Positions 30,620-39,591 of a stretch of DNA of 64,000 nucleotides are shown here, piece after piece. The translations under genes and the position numbers were made by a program. How positions within the stretch are numbered: the stretch's first letter is position 1; every line of letters begins with the position of its first letter. Origin of the DNA: Gemmatimonadaceae bacterium (lineage in GTDB: Bacteria; Gemmatimonadota; Gemmatimonadetes; Gemmatimonadales; Gemmatimonadaceae); contig JACCRF010000169.1 in NCBI GenBank assembly GCA_013813715.1, positions 1-64,000 on the forward strand, given 5' to 3'. Below the pieces are notes generated by a model. That model did no database searches. It saw only the letters and a program-made list of their open reading frames with translations, and was not told where the DNA came from.

Positions 30620-31282
30620 CTAATCGACGAATGGTTCCGAAGGCGTGCCGCGAACCGAGACAATTACTGTGTAGCCGTCTCTCGCGAGAAGCATGCGGAG
30701 CATCTCGGCTGCACTTTCACTGGCGTGACGCAGCAGCGACACCTCCCGGCCAGCCGCATTGAGTTGAGCTCGGGCCTGTCGCTGTATTGCGTCCCTGTCA
30801 GCCGGCGTGAAGGGATTCCACAGCCCGCCGCGCTCGTCGTACGTGCGCATGTCCGCGATCTCCACGCCGAGCAGCTTTGCTGGGGGTATGCGAATCGTGA
30901 TGCGATGCGCATCGTTGTCGATCGCAACATCGGGCCTGTCTCCGAGATCAATTCCCGCCATGAGACGGCCGGTGACCACGACGAGCGAGCGCTTCGTGGA
31001 GCCATACCACGTATTTTCGTACACCACCACGTCGCGCACGGTGGCTTCGGTCGAGACCAGCTTCGCTACCGCTTGCATCTGCTGGATCACCACATCGTGC
31101 GTCACGCGCGTCTCGTGGCGGCCGATGCCCCGCGGCAGCAGCCGCGTGCCGCAGTAGCCCAATCCCATCAGAACGAGAAGTCCTGCAGCGAGGATCGCGG
31201 AGCCGGTGCCGATCAGCGGTCGACGCGAGTCGCTCGACGAACGCACATCGGGCGGAGGGCCGGTCATATCACGGGTCTTCAA
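30620..31282 (-). CDS. DUF4230-type membrane-anchored protein
   Basis: N-terminal TM then VIQQMQAVAKLVSTEATVRDVVVYENTW...RITIRIPPAKLLGVEIADM. Confidence 0.7.
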   Translation of the reverse strand: MKTRDMTGPPPDVRSSSDSRRPLIGTGSAILAAGLLVLMGLGYCGTRLLPRGIGRHETRVTHDVVIQQMQAVAKLVSTEATVRDVVVYENTWYGSTKRSLVVVTGRLMAGIDLGDRPDVAIDNDAHRITIRIPPAKLLGVEIADMRTYDERGGLWNPFTPADRDAIQRQARAQLNAAGREVSLLRHASESAAEMLRMLLARDGYTVIVSVRGTPSEPFVD

Positions 31283-31352
31283 TGGATTTCAGCAACACCT
31301 GCTCAATATACACAGCCGTGATCTCAATCAATTCATTCCGTTCCTTATCCGT

Positions 31353-32504
31353 TCAATCTGATCGATCGTGTTCTCCGAATCTGCGAATGCTGAAAGGCGA
31401 GAGGTCGAACTGCGCCCGCCCTTCTATCAATAGGTCAGCTTGAATGTCACCAATCACGCTCGCGAACTTGAACCCATGCCCGGAACACGCGCTCGATACC
31501 AATACCTGCGGGTAGCCAGGGTGGAAATCCACGATGAAATCGTGATCCGGCGTATTGGTGAACATGCACGTGTCGGTCGCCTGCACCTCTGACTCGGCCA
31601 GCTCCGGAAGGATCGGGCGGAGGGCAGCACGCAGTTGTTCGATATCCGCGGCGCCGACATCTCGCCTTACGGCGCTCGGGTGCCCTGCGATCTCGCCCGC
31701 ATGCATCACCGATGCTTTCACTCCTTTCGCCAATCGCGGAAACCCGTAGCAGACGTCACCGGGCTGGTACTCGTACGCGTAAATCGGAAACTGCCCGAGC
31801 GCGTAAGAAGACCGTGGCCCGGCCGGGTCAAGCCAGAAAACAGCTTGCCGCTCCACCGTTAGAGGAAGATTCAGATCCGGAAGAAGATCGCCGCTCCAGC
31901 CGCCTGCGGCAATCACGAGGCTATTCGTGAGATAGCTGTTCACCGCCGTATTCACCCGCACGCCATCGCCGTCAGGCTTCCAGCCGATCACCCGTTCGCC
32001 CCACCGGACCTCTGCGCCTGTTGCTCGGGCGACATCGATATGGGCCGCGTTGCAGGCGTCGGGATCCAGTACTCCCGCCCGCGGATCCCACACCGCGAGC
32101 ATGTCTTCCGTTGGACGAAACGCAGGGTATCGCACCCGCAGCGCGCCTGCATCGAGAATTTCGTGCGGAAGATCGTGTTCGATTGCGCTTCGCCTCGTAC
32201 CGGTGACGACCATGCCATCGGGGGGTCCGATCATCAGCCCACCCGTAATCGTCATCAACGAGTTCCCTGTGCGCCCCTCGAGCTCGCGCCAGAGGGCATG
32301 GGCGCGCTGCACCAGCGGAACGTAGAGCGGGTGTTCGAAGTAGGTCTCCCTGATTATCCGGCTGTCGCCGTGAGAGGAGCCCAGGGAATGGCCCTGATTG
32401 TATTGCTCGATTCCCAGAACGCGGCGGCCTCGAAGTGCGAGCTGGCAGAGCGTTGCACTTCCCATCGCTCCCAACCCGATGACTATGGCGTGGTATGTCC
32501 GCAC
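31353..32504 (-). CDS. Monomeric sarcosine oxidase / N-methyl-L-tryptophan oxidase family FAD enzyme
   Basis: AIVIGLGAMGSATLCQLALRGRRVLGIEQYNQGHSLGSSHGDSRIIRETYFEHPLYVPL; C-terminal SACSGHGFKFASVIG. Confidence 0.92.
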   Translation of the reverse strand: MRTYHAIVIGLGAMGSATLCQLALRGRRVLGIEQYNQGHSLGSSHGDSRIIRETYFEHPLYVPLVQRAHALWRELEGRTGNSLMTITGGLMIGPPDGMVVTGTRRSAIEHDLPHEILDAGALRVRYPAFRPTEDMLAVWDPRAGVLDPDACNAAHIDVARATGAEVRWGERVIGWKPDGDGVRVNTAVNSYLTNSLVIAAGGWSGDLLPDLNLPLTVERQAVFWLDPAGPRSSYALGQFPIYAYEYQPGDVCYGFPRLAKGVKASVMHAGEIAGHPSAVRRDVGAADIEQLRAALRPILPELAESEVQATDTCMFTNTPDHDFIVDFHPGYPQVLVSSACSGHGFKFASVIGDIQADLLIEGRAQFDLSPFSIRRFGEHDRSD

Positions 32505-32532
32505 ACGAGGTTTCTAATGGCCTGTCCGCTCA

Positions 32533-35448
32533 CTACCGCGCCGGTCCGAGATATTTGTCCAGCCAGCTCAATGACTCCGCGATCAACTGCGTTCTCGGAA
32601 CGAAATGCCCGCCTTCGTAGAGCACATACCGTTTCTCGCCCGCGGGTGTGCCAAGTAGCCGGAAGAATGGCTTCTGTGAGGTTTCCGGCGGAAAGAAGTG
32701 GTCGTATTTCCCGTTCAGCATAATCACGGGAATGCGAATTCGGGGTAGAAAATTGAGGGGATCCACCTCAGGCCGCGACCGCTCCATTTCCAGTCCGGCG
32801 ACGTACAGTATCGCTGCCGTGATTCGCGGCTCGATGGCTGGCATGATGCCGCCCAGGTACCCGCCCCAGCTCACGCCGAAGTATGCCAGTTTCTTCGAGT
32901 CGATGTCGGGGCGTGTCTCGAGGTAATCCACCGAGCGCCGGAGATCCTTCGCCCACATGAGTACGTGGTCGCGATAGAAGATCGTCTGGTCAGCATAATC
33001 ACTCTTGAGACTGTCGCCCCGTTCGTAAGTCCCTTTGTAGATCGGGTAAATGATTGCTCTGCCGCTCTTGAGAAAAAAATCGATCCGATTGATCTCGAGA
33101 TTGTTCTGACTCGACCTCGTGTTGATCGCATTCGAGCCAGGGAAGTACACGACCGTCTGATACGGCGGTTTGCCTCCCTTAGGCAGAAACACGTACGCAG
33201 TTACTCGCTCGTTTCCGTAAGCCGCCGCGAAGCTGACCTTCTCGCGAACCATGGCGGGGTCGCTGATGTCCCGGTCTTCAATCCTCGCCTCGAGCGGGGT
33301 CGGGTCGTAGTCGTACAGCGTTAGAAAAGTCCTGAACTCCGCGTCCGACACCGGCTTCTCTGAAACATAGTCGCGGTAGGCACGCGTGACTGGCTGCATT
33401 GCCACACGCAGGTTGGATTCGTCACTCAGATATTTCGCGAGCCGAATGCCGTTGATTACAGACCGGTCGAAGGGGGGTTGAGTAAATGCGTCATTGAACA
33501 GATATGTCGCATCGCTCCAACCTCCACCAAGGATGAAGCGATTTCGTCCGTCGCTGTTGAAACACCATTCCCGAACGTTTCCCGCCATGTCGAACACTCC
33601 GAATCCGCTCATGCCGCTCGTTGTTCCTCCAGGTGAGGCGCTCTGGCCTCCGAAATTGCTGCCCGGTACGATGTAAGCGCTGATCGGCAAGGTCGCGGCT
33701 CGACTCCAGTGATATATGGAAGGGAGCGACTTGCCCGCGAACTTTGCGTAAGCGGCTGCCTCGTACCAGCTCACGCCGCCCACTGGCAGATCTGCTTGAC
33801 CCGATGGAAAGTCTCCGGCCTCCCATGTGGATGGCCCAGCTCGGCCCGTCCTGTCTATGAACAGCGACACTGCTTCGTCGAAGCCGATTCGCCGAGCATC
33901 CTTCATAAACTCGTGCTCCCAGTAGTCCGGTTTGCTGTATCCGCCTGCATCCACGAACGCCTTGTACTGACGATTCGTCACTTCATGGCGATCCAGCAGA
34001 AAATCAGAAAGCGTTATCGGCTTGAGGGCATCCAGACCAGGCAGTGAGCCGGGAAGATCACCTCCCGCCACGCGCACCATTTCCGGATTGGGTGCCCTTT
34101 CCGCATCGAGGACGATGGGCCGCGTTGGAATGCCGACGATCAAGCGGTTTACCGTCCTGTACCCTGGCATTTCGATTCGCACTCTCGAGACTGACGGATG
34201 CCACGGAAGGCGCACCGAATCCGTGGGAGTGGTTCCCACCAGCTCCCAGTGCGTCGTGTCGTTGAACAACGCCCGGTATACCTTGGCGCCCGCCGGCTCA
34301 GTTTGAAAAACTCCCTTTCGCGAAAACCGAGGCCAGAGAGATTCGAGAACGGAATCTCCGGGAAGCACTTCCGCCGCCTGCATCGCGACCAGGAACGCGC
34401 TGTCGTTCGCGCCTGCGTCGATGTACCGACGGATTGCCGGAATTGCATCGCTCCCCACCCAGCGTTCCCGGCGCCCATTGGAAGTAAGGGCGTAGGTTGC
34501 CCCGGCTACGATGACGATACCGGCGGCGACCATCACGGCGATGCGTTTTCCGCCTGGTGGTCTGCCGGTGCCCGCCATGCCGCCTGCAAGCATGCCGGTG
34601 GGAGTTTCGAGACCCTCGAGCGCGCTGAGCAGATCATCGGCGCTTTGATACCGCGCTTCGCGCTGCTTCTCGAGGCACTTCATCACGATGCCCGCAACCG
34701 CCGGTGGAACTGACGGTTGCACTGCGGACAATGGGCTTGGCGGCGTCACCATGTGTGCCGACATCACTTGCTGCGCATTACCGGTAAACGGTGGCTTTCC
34801 GGCGAGCATTTCGTATGCGACGATACCGGCCGCGTAGATGTCAGCCCGCTGATCGACGTCCGGATCGGCGCTCACTTGCTCCGGCGCCATGTAAGCGGGG
34901 GTGCCCAGCGACATACCGATCGTCGTGAGATTGTGATCTCCCACCGCGTCGCCCATTGCCTTGGCCACGCCAAAGTCGAGCACCAGCGCGTGACGATTGG
35001 AAATCATCACATTGTCGGGCTTGATGTCCCGGTGAACCATGCCGTGCTGATGTGCATGCGCGAGGGCATCCACGATCTCACGGAAGAGCCGGGTGGCCTC
35101 CGATACTGGCAACGCACCATCGCGAGCAAGTCTCGACCTCAGCGATTCTCCATCTACGAACGGCATGACGTAGTGGAGGAATCCGTCCGCCTCGCCCGAG
35201 TCAATCAGCGTCAGAATGTTCGAATGCTGGAGCTGCGCAGCGATCGAGATCTCCCGCAGGAAACGCTCGCTGCCGACCGCGCGGGCGAGCTCGCGGTCAA
35301 GGACCTTGATAGCGACCACCCGCGAGTGACGGAGATCCCGCGCGAGGTACACCGTCGCCATTCCGCCGTGCCCGAGCTCTCGCTCGATCTCATATCGGTC
35401 CGCAAGTGCGGCGCGTAAGCGCGTGACGTCTTCGGCCATCGGCTGCAT
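32533..35448 (-). CDS. Ser/Thr protein kinase - PEGA-like - formylglycine-generating-enzyme (SUMF1-like) - alpha/beta hydrolase fusion
   Basis: Kinase VAIKVL/HRDIKPDNVM/DFGVA; FGE-like VTNRQYKAFVDAGGY...GFGVFDMAGNVREWCFN...LGGGW; hydrolase FGVSWGGYLGG, LNGKYDHFFP, YEGGHFVP. Confidence 0.92.
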   Translation of the reverse strand: MQPMAEDVTRLRAALADRYEIERELGHGGMATVYLARDLRHSRVVAIKVLDRELARAVGSERFLREISIAAQLQHSNILTLIDSGEADGFLHYVMPFVDGESLRSRLARDGALPVSEATRLFREIVDALAHAHQHGMVHRDIKPDNVMISNRHALVLDFGVAKAMGDAVGDHNLTTIGMSLGTPAYMAPEQVSADPDVDQRADIYAAGIVAYEMLAGKPPFTGNAQQVMSAHMVTPPSPLSAVQPSVPPAVAGIVMKCLEKQREARYQSADDLLSALEGLETPTGMLAGGMAGTGRPPGGKRIAVMVAAGIVIVAGATYALTSNGRRERWVGSDAIPAIRRYIDAGANDSAFLVAMQAAEVLPGDSVLESLWPRFSRKGVFQTEPAGAKVYRALFNDTTHWELVGTTPTDSVRLPWHPSVSRVRIEMPGYRTVNRLIVGIPTRPIVLDAERAPNPEMVRVAGGDLPGSLPGLDALKPITLSDFLLDRHEVTNRQYKAFVDAGGYSKPDYWEHEFMKDARRIGFDEAVSLFIDRTGRAGPSTWEAGDFPSGQADLPVGGVSWYEAAAYAKFAGKSLPSIYHWSRAATLPISAYIVPGSNFGGQSASPGGTTSGMSGFGVFDMAGNVREWCFNSDGRNRFILGGGWSDATYLFNDAFTQPPFDRSVINGIRLAKYLSDESNLRVAMQPVTRAYRDYVSEKPVSDAEFRTFLTLYDYDPTPLEARIEDRDISDPAMVREKVSFAAAYGNERVTAYVFLPKGGKPPYQTVVYFPGSNAINTRSSQNNLEINRIDFFLKSGRAIIYPIYKGTYERGDSLKSDYADQTIFYRDHVLMWAKDLRRSVDYLETRPDIDSKKLAYFGVSWGGYLGGIMPAIEPRITAAILYVAGLEMERSRPEVDPLNFLPRIRIPVIMLNGKYDHFFPPETSQKPFFRLLGTPAGEKRYVLYEGGHFVPRTQLIAESLSWLDKYLGPAR

Positions 35449-35466
35449 GGAGGGAGAGCGCTACAT

Positions 35467-35483
35467 GGGGACAGGGTGTCCCC
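35467..35483. promoter_or_regulatory. Perfect 7-bp stem hairpin/palindrome GGGGACA-GGG-TGTCCCC just upstream of the kinase start
   Basis: Direct reading. Confidence 0.35.
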
Positions 35484-35604
35484 CGAAAAACTCATGCTGG
35501 AGCGCTAATCTAGAGAAGGGCCTGAGCCGAAGCCACCTGAGCATCAGGTGTCGGCGATTACCGGAAAAAGCGGTGCTCGGCCATTCGAATGAGTCGTTGA
35601 CGCC

Positions 35605-36411
35605 TCAGGCGATACGAGGCACCTCAAACTCGGCGTCAACCATCCAGTCGCCGTCCAGGCGGAGCAATCGCGCGATTGCAATCGCAGAAGATGGAATATC
35701 ACTACTGACCCCAATCACACAGACCTCCTCGACGCACGGAAAACGGGGATCGTCGGTTTCCAATCTGGACAACTCGGGGCATGGATGCTCCCAGAAACGC
35801 AGTGTGACGTACCATTCGTCACCGCCTACCCGAATTACGAACGTCGCGCCATCGGGTAGTGCGATTTCCTCACCACGCGAGTCGATCGCGTAGCCGGGTT
35901 CCACAATGATTCGTAAGCCGCCTTGATCGTCAGCGCGCGATACACTTACGCCGAGTCCGGAGATTATGCCAATGCCATGCAGCCGGCGGTTGTGCCGCCG
36001 CAATTTTTCACGGAAGTAGTTCTGCTCGGCCCGAAGCGTTCCGACGTCCAGCAATTGACCACTGAAGTAGGACGGGCGCTTCAATGCCTCGGTGTCCGTC
36101 GCTGGCGAGCTAGCGAGTTCGAGCAATCGCGCGGCTGCGCGAAGCGCCCAGATACTGCCGCTGTCCGGCATCTTTTCGACGCGGTTTCCAAGTACATCGG
36201 CGAGATGGGCGATGAGCTGCAGCAGCGTCACGCCAGGATCGGAATCGTTGAATGTTGTCCACTTCGGGAAATGGGAGGACACGACGCGCTGCAACTCCGT
36301 AACCAGCGACTGCAGGTGTTCGTTGTCGATCGAGGTAGAAACTGCGGCGACAGGTTCCTCTGCCGCCTCAATCCCTTCCACGTAGACACCTGGGCACAGG
36401 TATTCCGGCAT
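35605..36411 (-). CDS. Mosaic protein with phage-tail/contractile injection system-like segments
   Basis: MPEYLCPGVYVEGIEAAEEPVAAVSTS (sheath-like N-terminus), WTTFNDSDPGVTLLQLIAHLADVLGNRVEKMP (baseplate J-like), YFSGQLLDVGTLRAEQNYFREKLRRHNRRLHGIGIISGLGV (module I associate with CIS loci). Confidence 0.7.
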   Translation of the reverse strand: MPEYLCPGVYVEGIEAAEEPVAAVSTSIDNEHLQSLVTELQRVVSSHFPKWTTFNDSDPGVTLLQLIAHLADVLGNRVEKMPDSGSIWALRAAARLLELASSPATDTEALKRPSYFSGQLLDVGTLRAEQNYFREKLRRHNRRLHGIGIISGLGVSVSRADDQGGLRIIVEPGYAIDSRGEEIALPDGATFVIRVGGDEWYVTLRFWEHPCPELSRLETDDPRFPCVEEVCVIGVSSDIPSSAIAIARLLRLDGDWMVDAEFEVPRIA

Positions 36412-36532
36412 CAATCTCCTCGCGGTGCGCGGTTGTGTGACTCGCTCGGGGAACGTAGCATTTTGACAGGGGAAGTTTTTTGTTTTTCGGCGCTCGAAGA
36501 ATAAGGCGCAAGCAAAAAGGAGGAGGATCGCA

Positions 36533-36988
36533 ATGGCTACTCGGAAACGGAGTGCGAAATCCGCCGCAGGGACGCTCCTGCCCACCAGGCCATCCGCCTG
36601 TATCGGTGGGATGTGTGATCCGCAACGGATTCAGGGACTCAAGGCCCCTGCGCCCAAGGGCACCCATAATCTTATCACTCTCGAAGGACCAGGCCTCTTT
36701 CTCGCCGGCCACGTCTCGAAACAGGGCGGAGCGACCGGCCTTACCTTCGTACAGCTCCGGATAGACGGTCGCAGCGTTGTTGATCTTTCTTTTGTGGCCG
36801 CCCGCAACCTTGGCTTTACGCAACAGAATCCCTACGGCATCGTCGTCCTGGGTAGTCTCGGGCTGCAGAACCTGACGTTCGGCTGGCCTGTCCCGCTAGT
36901 GTTCAAGCGAAGTCTCACTCTTACGGTAGTCGTGAACGAAACCGGGGTCGTGCAGCTGCTGGCGAACGTGATTCGAGGAAGTCTCTAG
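36533..36988 (+). CDS. Hypothetical beta-rich protein, possibly virion/CIS-related
   Basis: 151 aa; strong RBS (aaggaggagg) before ATG; TLEGPGLFLAGHVSKQGGATGLTFVQLRIDGRSVVDLSF. Confidence 0.75.
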   Translation: MATRKRSAKSAAGTLLPTRPSACIGGMCDPQRIQGLKAPAPKGTHNLITLEGPGLFLAGHVSKQGGATGLTFVQLRIDGRSVVDLSFVAARNLGFTQQNPYGIVVLGSLGLQNLTFGWPVPLVFKRSLTLTVVVNETGVVQLLANVIRGSL

Positions 36989-37012
36989 GCTGTCTTCAGG
37001 TTCGGGCTCATT

Positions 37013-37065
37013 GAGATCAGGAGATCGCCGAGATCAGGAGGGATCGGAAAAGATCGGAGATCGCC
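37013..37065. repeat. Cluster of six GATC sites within short direct repeats (GAGATCAGGAG x2, GGAGATCGCC x2)
   Basis: Direct reading of gagatcaggagatcgccgagatcaggagggatcggaaaagatcggagatcgcc. Confidence 0.8.
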
Positions 37066-37105
37066 TGTTCGCACGTCGCCCGTTATTCTCAGCCTCAGCC
37101 CTGCC

Positions 37106-38209
37106 GTGACTTACGCGGCGGGGCTTTGTGCCCTCTGGAAGTTCGTCAGGCTGGGCTTCCTGTGTTTTGCAGTCTCGCTTCTCTTCGCTGCCTGCGCAAC
37201 GAGAGGTCATCGCGTGACGGATGAGATCGACGTGCTGATGCGTGCCTACGACGGAGTCGTGCCGGGTGCATCGTTACTCGTTGTCAAAGAAGGCGTGCCG
37301 GTGATTCGACGCGCATGGGGGCTGTCGAATCTCGAGGATCGCGTTGCCGCGACTCCGGCGACGAACTACCGGCTTGCGTCGGTCACAAAGCAATTCACTG
37401 CCGCCGCCATTCTACTTCTCGCCGAGGGTGCCAAGCTCAGTCTCGATGACCGTGTGGGAAGGTGGCTGCCCTCACTTCCTGCGGCTGCTGGCACGGTCAC
37501 GATACGCCATCTTCTCACTCACACCTCGGGCATCGTCGACTACGAGGACCTGATTCCGGCGGGCGCCACCGTGCAGCTCCGTGATGCTGACGTGCTGCGC
37601 CTGCTCGAGTCGGAAGACAGCACATATTTTGTGCCCGGCACCAACTATCAATACAGCAACAGCGGTTATGCCCTGCTTGCGCTCATCGTGGAGCGTGTGT
37701 CCGGCCAGCGCTTCGCATCGTTCCTCCAGAGCAGGATTTTCCTGCCGCTTGGCATGCACAACACGGTCACGCACGAAGACGGAGTTTCGTCGGTTTCGAG
37801 GCGCGCGTTCGGGTACACCCGGAGGAATGGTGACTGGGCGCTGAAGGATCAGAGCATCACGAGTGCCGTGCTCGGCGACGGCGGCGTCTATTCGTCAATC
37901 GATGATCTCGCGAAGTGGGATGCGGCGCTCTACGACTCGCGTCTGTTGAGCAACGAGTCGCGGCGACTTGCGTTCACACCGCACATTGCGACGAACGATG
38001 CGGGCACACAGTACGGCTTCGGGTGGCGCATCACCGGCGAAACGGTCTGGCACTCCGGGGAGACGAGTGGATTCCGGAACGTCATCGTGCGCTTCCCTGC
38101 GAGACGGCTCTCCGTCGTGATTCTCACCAACCGCGACGATCCGCCACCGCGCGCAACGGCGTTGGCAATCACAAGGGTCACCCTCGGCCAGGGCCTCAAA
38201 GCGCGCTGA
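37106..38209 (+). CDS. Serine hydrolase (beta-lactamase class C family), lipoprotein-like
   Basis: RLASVTKQFTAAAILLLAEGAKLSLDD (SxxK), YSNSGYALL, HSGETSGFRN. Confidence 0.93.
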   Translation: MTYAAGLCALWKFVRLGFLCFAVSLLFAACATRGHRVTDEIDVLMRAYDGVVPGASLLVVKEGVPVIRRAWGLSNLEDRVAATPATNYRLASVTKQFTAAAILLLAEGAKLSLDDRVGRWLPSLPAAAGTVTIRHLLTHTSGIVDYEDLIPAGATVQLRDADVLRLLESEDSTYFVPGTNYQYSNSGYALLALIVERVSGQRFASFLQSRIFLPLGMHNTVTHEDGVSSVSRRAFGYTRRNGDWALKDQSITSAVLGDGGVYSSIDDLAKWDAALYDSRLLSNESRRLAFTPHIATNDAGTQYGFGWRITGETVWHSGETSGFRNVIVRFPARRLSVVILTNRDDPPPRATALAITRVTLGQGLKAR

Positions 38210-38424
38210 TCTGCATCTTCGATCAGCCCAAGCGACCAACCCGTTGGCATCGCCGCGTCCTCGTCCCCGTACTCATCCAGGATGCTCGCTACTTCGCTCG
38301 AGCCCGAAAGCTCCAAACTGCGGGCTTGTGCTTTTCTCTTGGTCCTTTCCAGCATCGGGCATTCCCCTTGCGGTTCGTCGATCCGGGGAGCAAGCGACGG
38401 TCGATACCGAAGCATGGAGGCACA

Positions 38425-38802
38425 ATGGCGGACGCCAACCGAAGCAATGAGCTGGGATCCAGCACAACCGGCAGCATCTCCGGCGCGGTGGCGAGCATGG
38501 CCGGCACGTTTGCCCCCGACTGGCAATCGGACGAGTCCTGGTGGCAAGAGAACTTTCGCGACCGGTCCTACGCCACTGCTGACCGTGACTTCAGCTACTA
38601 CTCACCTGCATACCGGTATGGATACGAGTCGGCCGGAAAGTATCAGGGGCAAAGCTGGAGCGACACGGAAAACGACCTTCGCTCCGGATGGGACAAATAT
38701 GAGTACCGCGGAGCATCTACCTGGGAAAACGTGAAGGACGCCGTTAGAGACGCCTGGGACCGGGTGACCGAACGGTACGACGTGCACGTCAGCAATCGCT
38801 GA
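38425..38802 (+). CDS. Conserved hypothetical acidic/Tyr-Trp-rich protein
   Basis: DFSYYSPAYRYGYESAGKYQGQSWSDTENDLRSGWDKYEYRGASTWENVKDAVRDAWDRVT. Confidence 0.8.
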   Translation: MADANRSNELGSSTTGSISGAVASMAGTFAPDWQSDESWWQENFRDRSYATADRDFSYYSPAYRYGYESAGKYQGQSWSDTENDLRSGWDKYEYRGASTWENVKDAVRDAWDRVTERYDVHVSNR

Positions 38803-38833
38803 TCGAAACGGCGTCATCGACTTTTCGGAGCCG

Positions 38834-39073
38834 TCAGGCGTTTAGCCGGGCGACCTCCACTCTGACGGTGCCTTCGCTGAAGCGCACGCTGACCTGCCAG
38901 GGATTACAGCATACTTCGCAGTCCTCGACATACTGCTGAAAGCTGCCGCTCCCGGGGTCGACAGCGATTGACACCGTCTCACCGCAGTACGGACACGCTA
39001 CGTCGGCAGAATCCTCCGCCGTTCCGTCCCCGAGCGGAAACTCTTCGTCGAGATTGAAGTCGTCTTCGGCCAT
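38834..39073 (-). CDS. CPXCG motif-containing cysteine-rich protein
   Basis: VACPYCGETVSIAVDPGSGSFQQYVEDCEVCCNPWQVSVRF. Confidence 0.9.
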   Translation of the reverse strand: MAEDDFNLDEEFPLGDGTAEDSADVACPYCGETVSIAVDPGSGSFQQYVEDCEVCCNPWQVSVRFSEGTVRVEVARLNA

Positions 39074-39114
39074 ATAATTGTCGCGTCGTAGCGAAGCTGC
39101 TGCGACAGGCAGAG

Positions 39115-39363
39115 TTATCGCGCTGATTCGAGCCAGCGCCGTCCCTCTTCTGTCAGCGACAGATTGTCGATCGAGACGTACTGATTCGTGTTCCGGTTGC
39201 CGACGCGAGGCTCACCGCTTGTGAGCATTCCGCGGCGCGACAGAGCGAGGACGTGCTCGATGAGCTCCGAGAAGTTCTCTCCCGATTCTCCCGGATTTCT
39301 GGGCGCATATAAAGCCGTTTCGCCCTGAGCTACGCGTTGCAGCACGCCGATCAGGTAGACCAT
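39115..39363 (-). CDS. Hypothetical, winged-helix-like C-terminus
   Basis: MVYLIGVLQRVAQGETALYAPRNPGESG...VSIDNLSLTEEGRRWLESAR. Confidence 0.55.
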   Translation of the reverse strand: MVYLIGVLQRVAQGETALYAPRNPGESGENFSELIEHVLALSRRGMLTSGEPRVGNRNTNQYVSIDNLSLTEEGRRWLESAR

Positions 39364-39419
39364 CCAATAAAGTTGGCATATCCGCGATCGGCGCGACGAG
39401 TCGCTCGTAAGAGCTAGAG

Positions 39420-39591
39420 CTAGAGCCCAACCGGAATTCCGCCGTTCACCAGATGTTCCTGGAGGCGGTCGAAGCATTCGTTCCATCCGCCCGCGTGCCC
39501 GTCACGCGAGATCCCGAGGAGCGGCGAAGGCACGGGTAATGACCAGCTCGCTGTCGCTGATTGTCTGAGTGTCACCGTTTTTTTCGGCCAT
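39420..39591 (-). pseudogene. Internally deleted SRPBCC/AHSA1-family gene
   Basis: N-terminal MAEKNGDTQTISDSELVITRAFAAPRDLA* followed in another frame by the family-like C-terminus GGWNECFDRLQEHLVNGG. Confidence 0.7.

Noticed and set aside
36463-36468. TTGACA in the divergent spacer upstream of 36533
   Set aside because: No acceptable -10 at 16-18 bp spacing
37930-38547. 205-aa minus ORF with coding-like internal segment MLERTKRKAQARSLELSGSSEVASILDEYGDEDAAMPTGWSLGLIEDADQRAL starting at 38355 with a plausible RBS
   Set aside because: Continues antisense into the serine hydrolase and matches no family I recognise; could be a truncated small gene but support is weak
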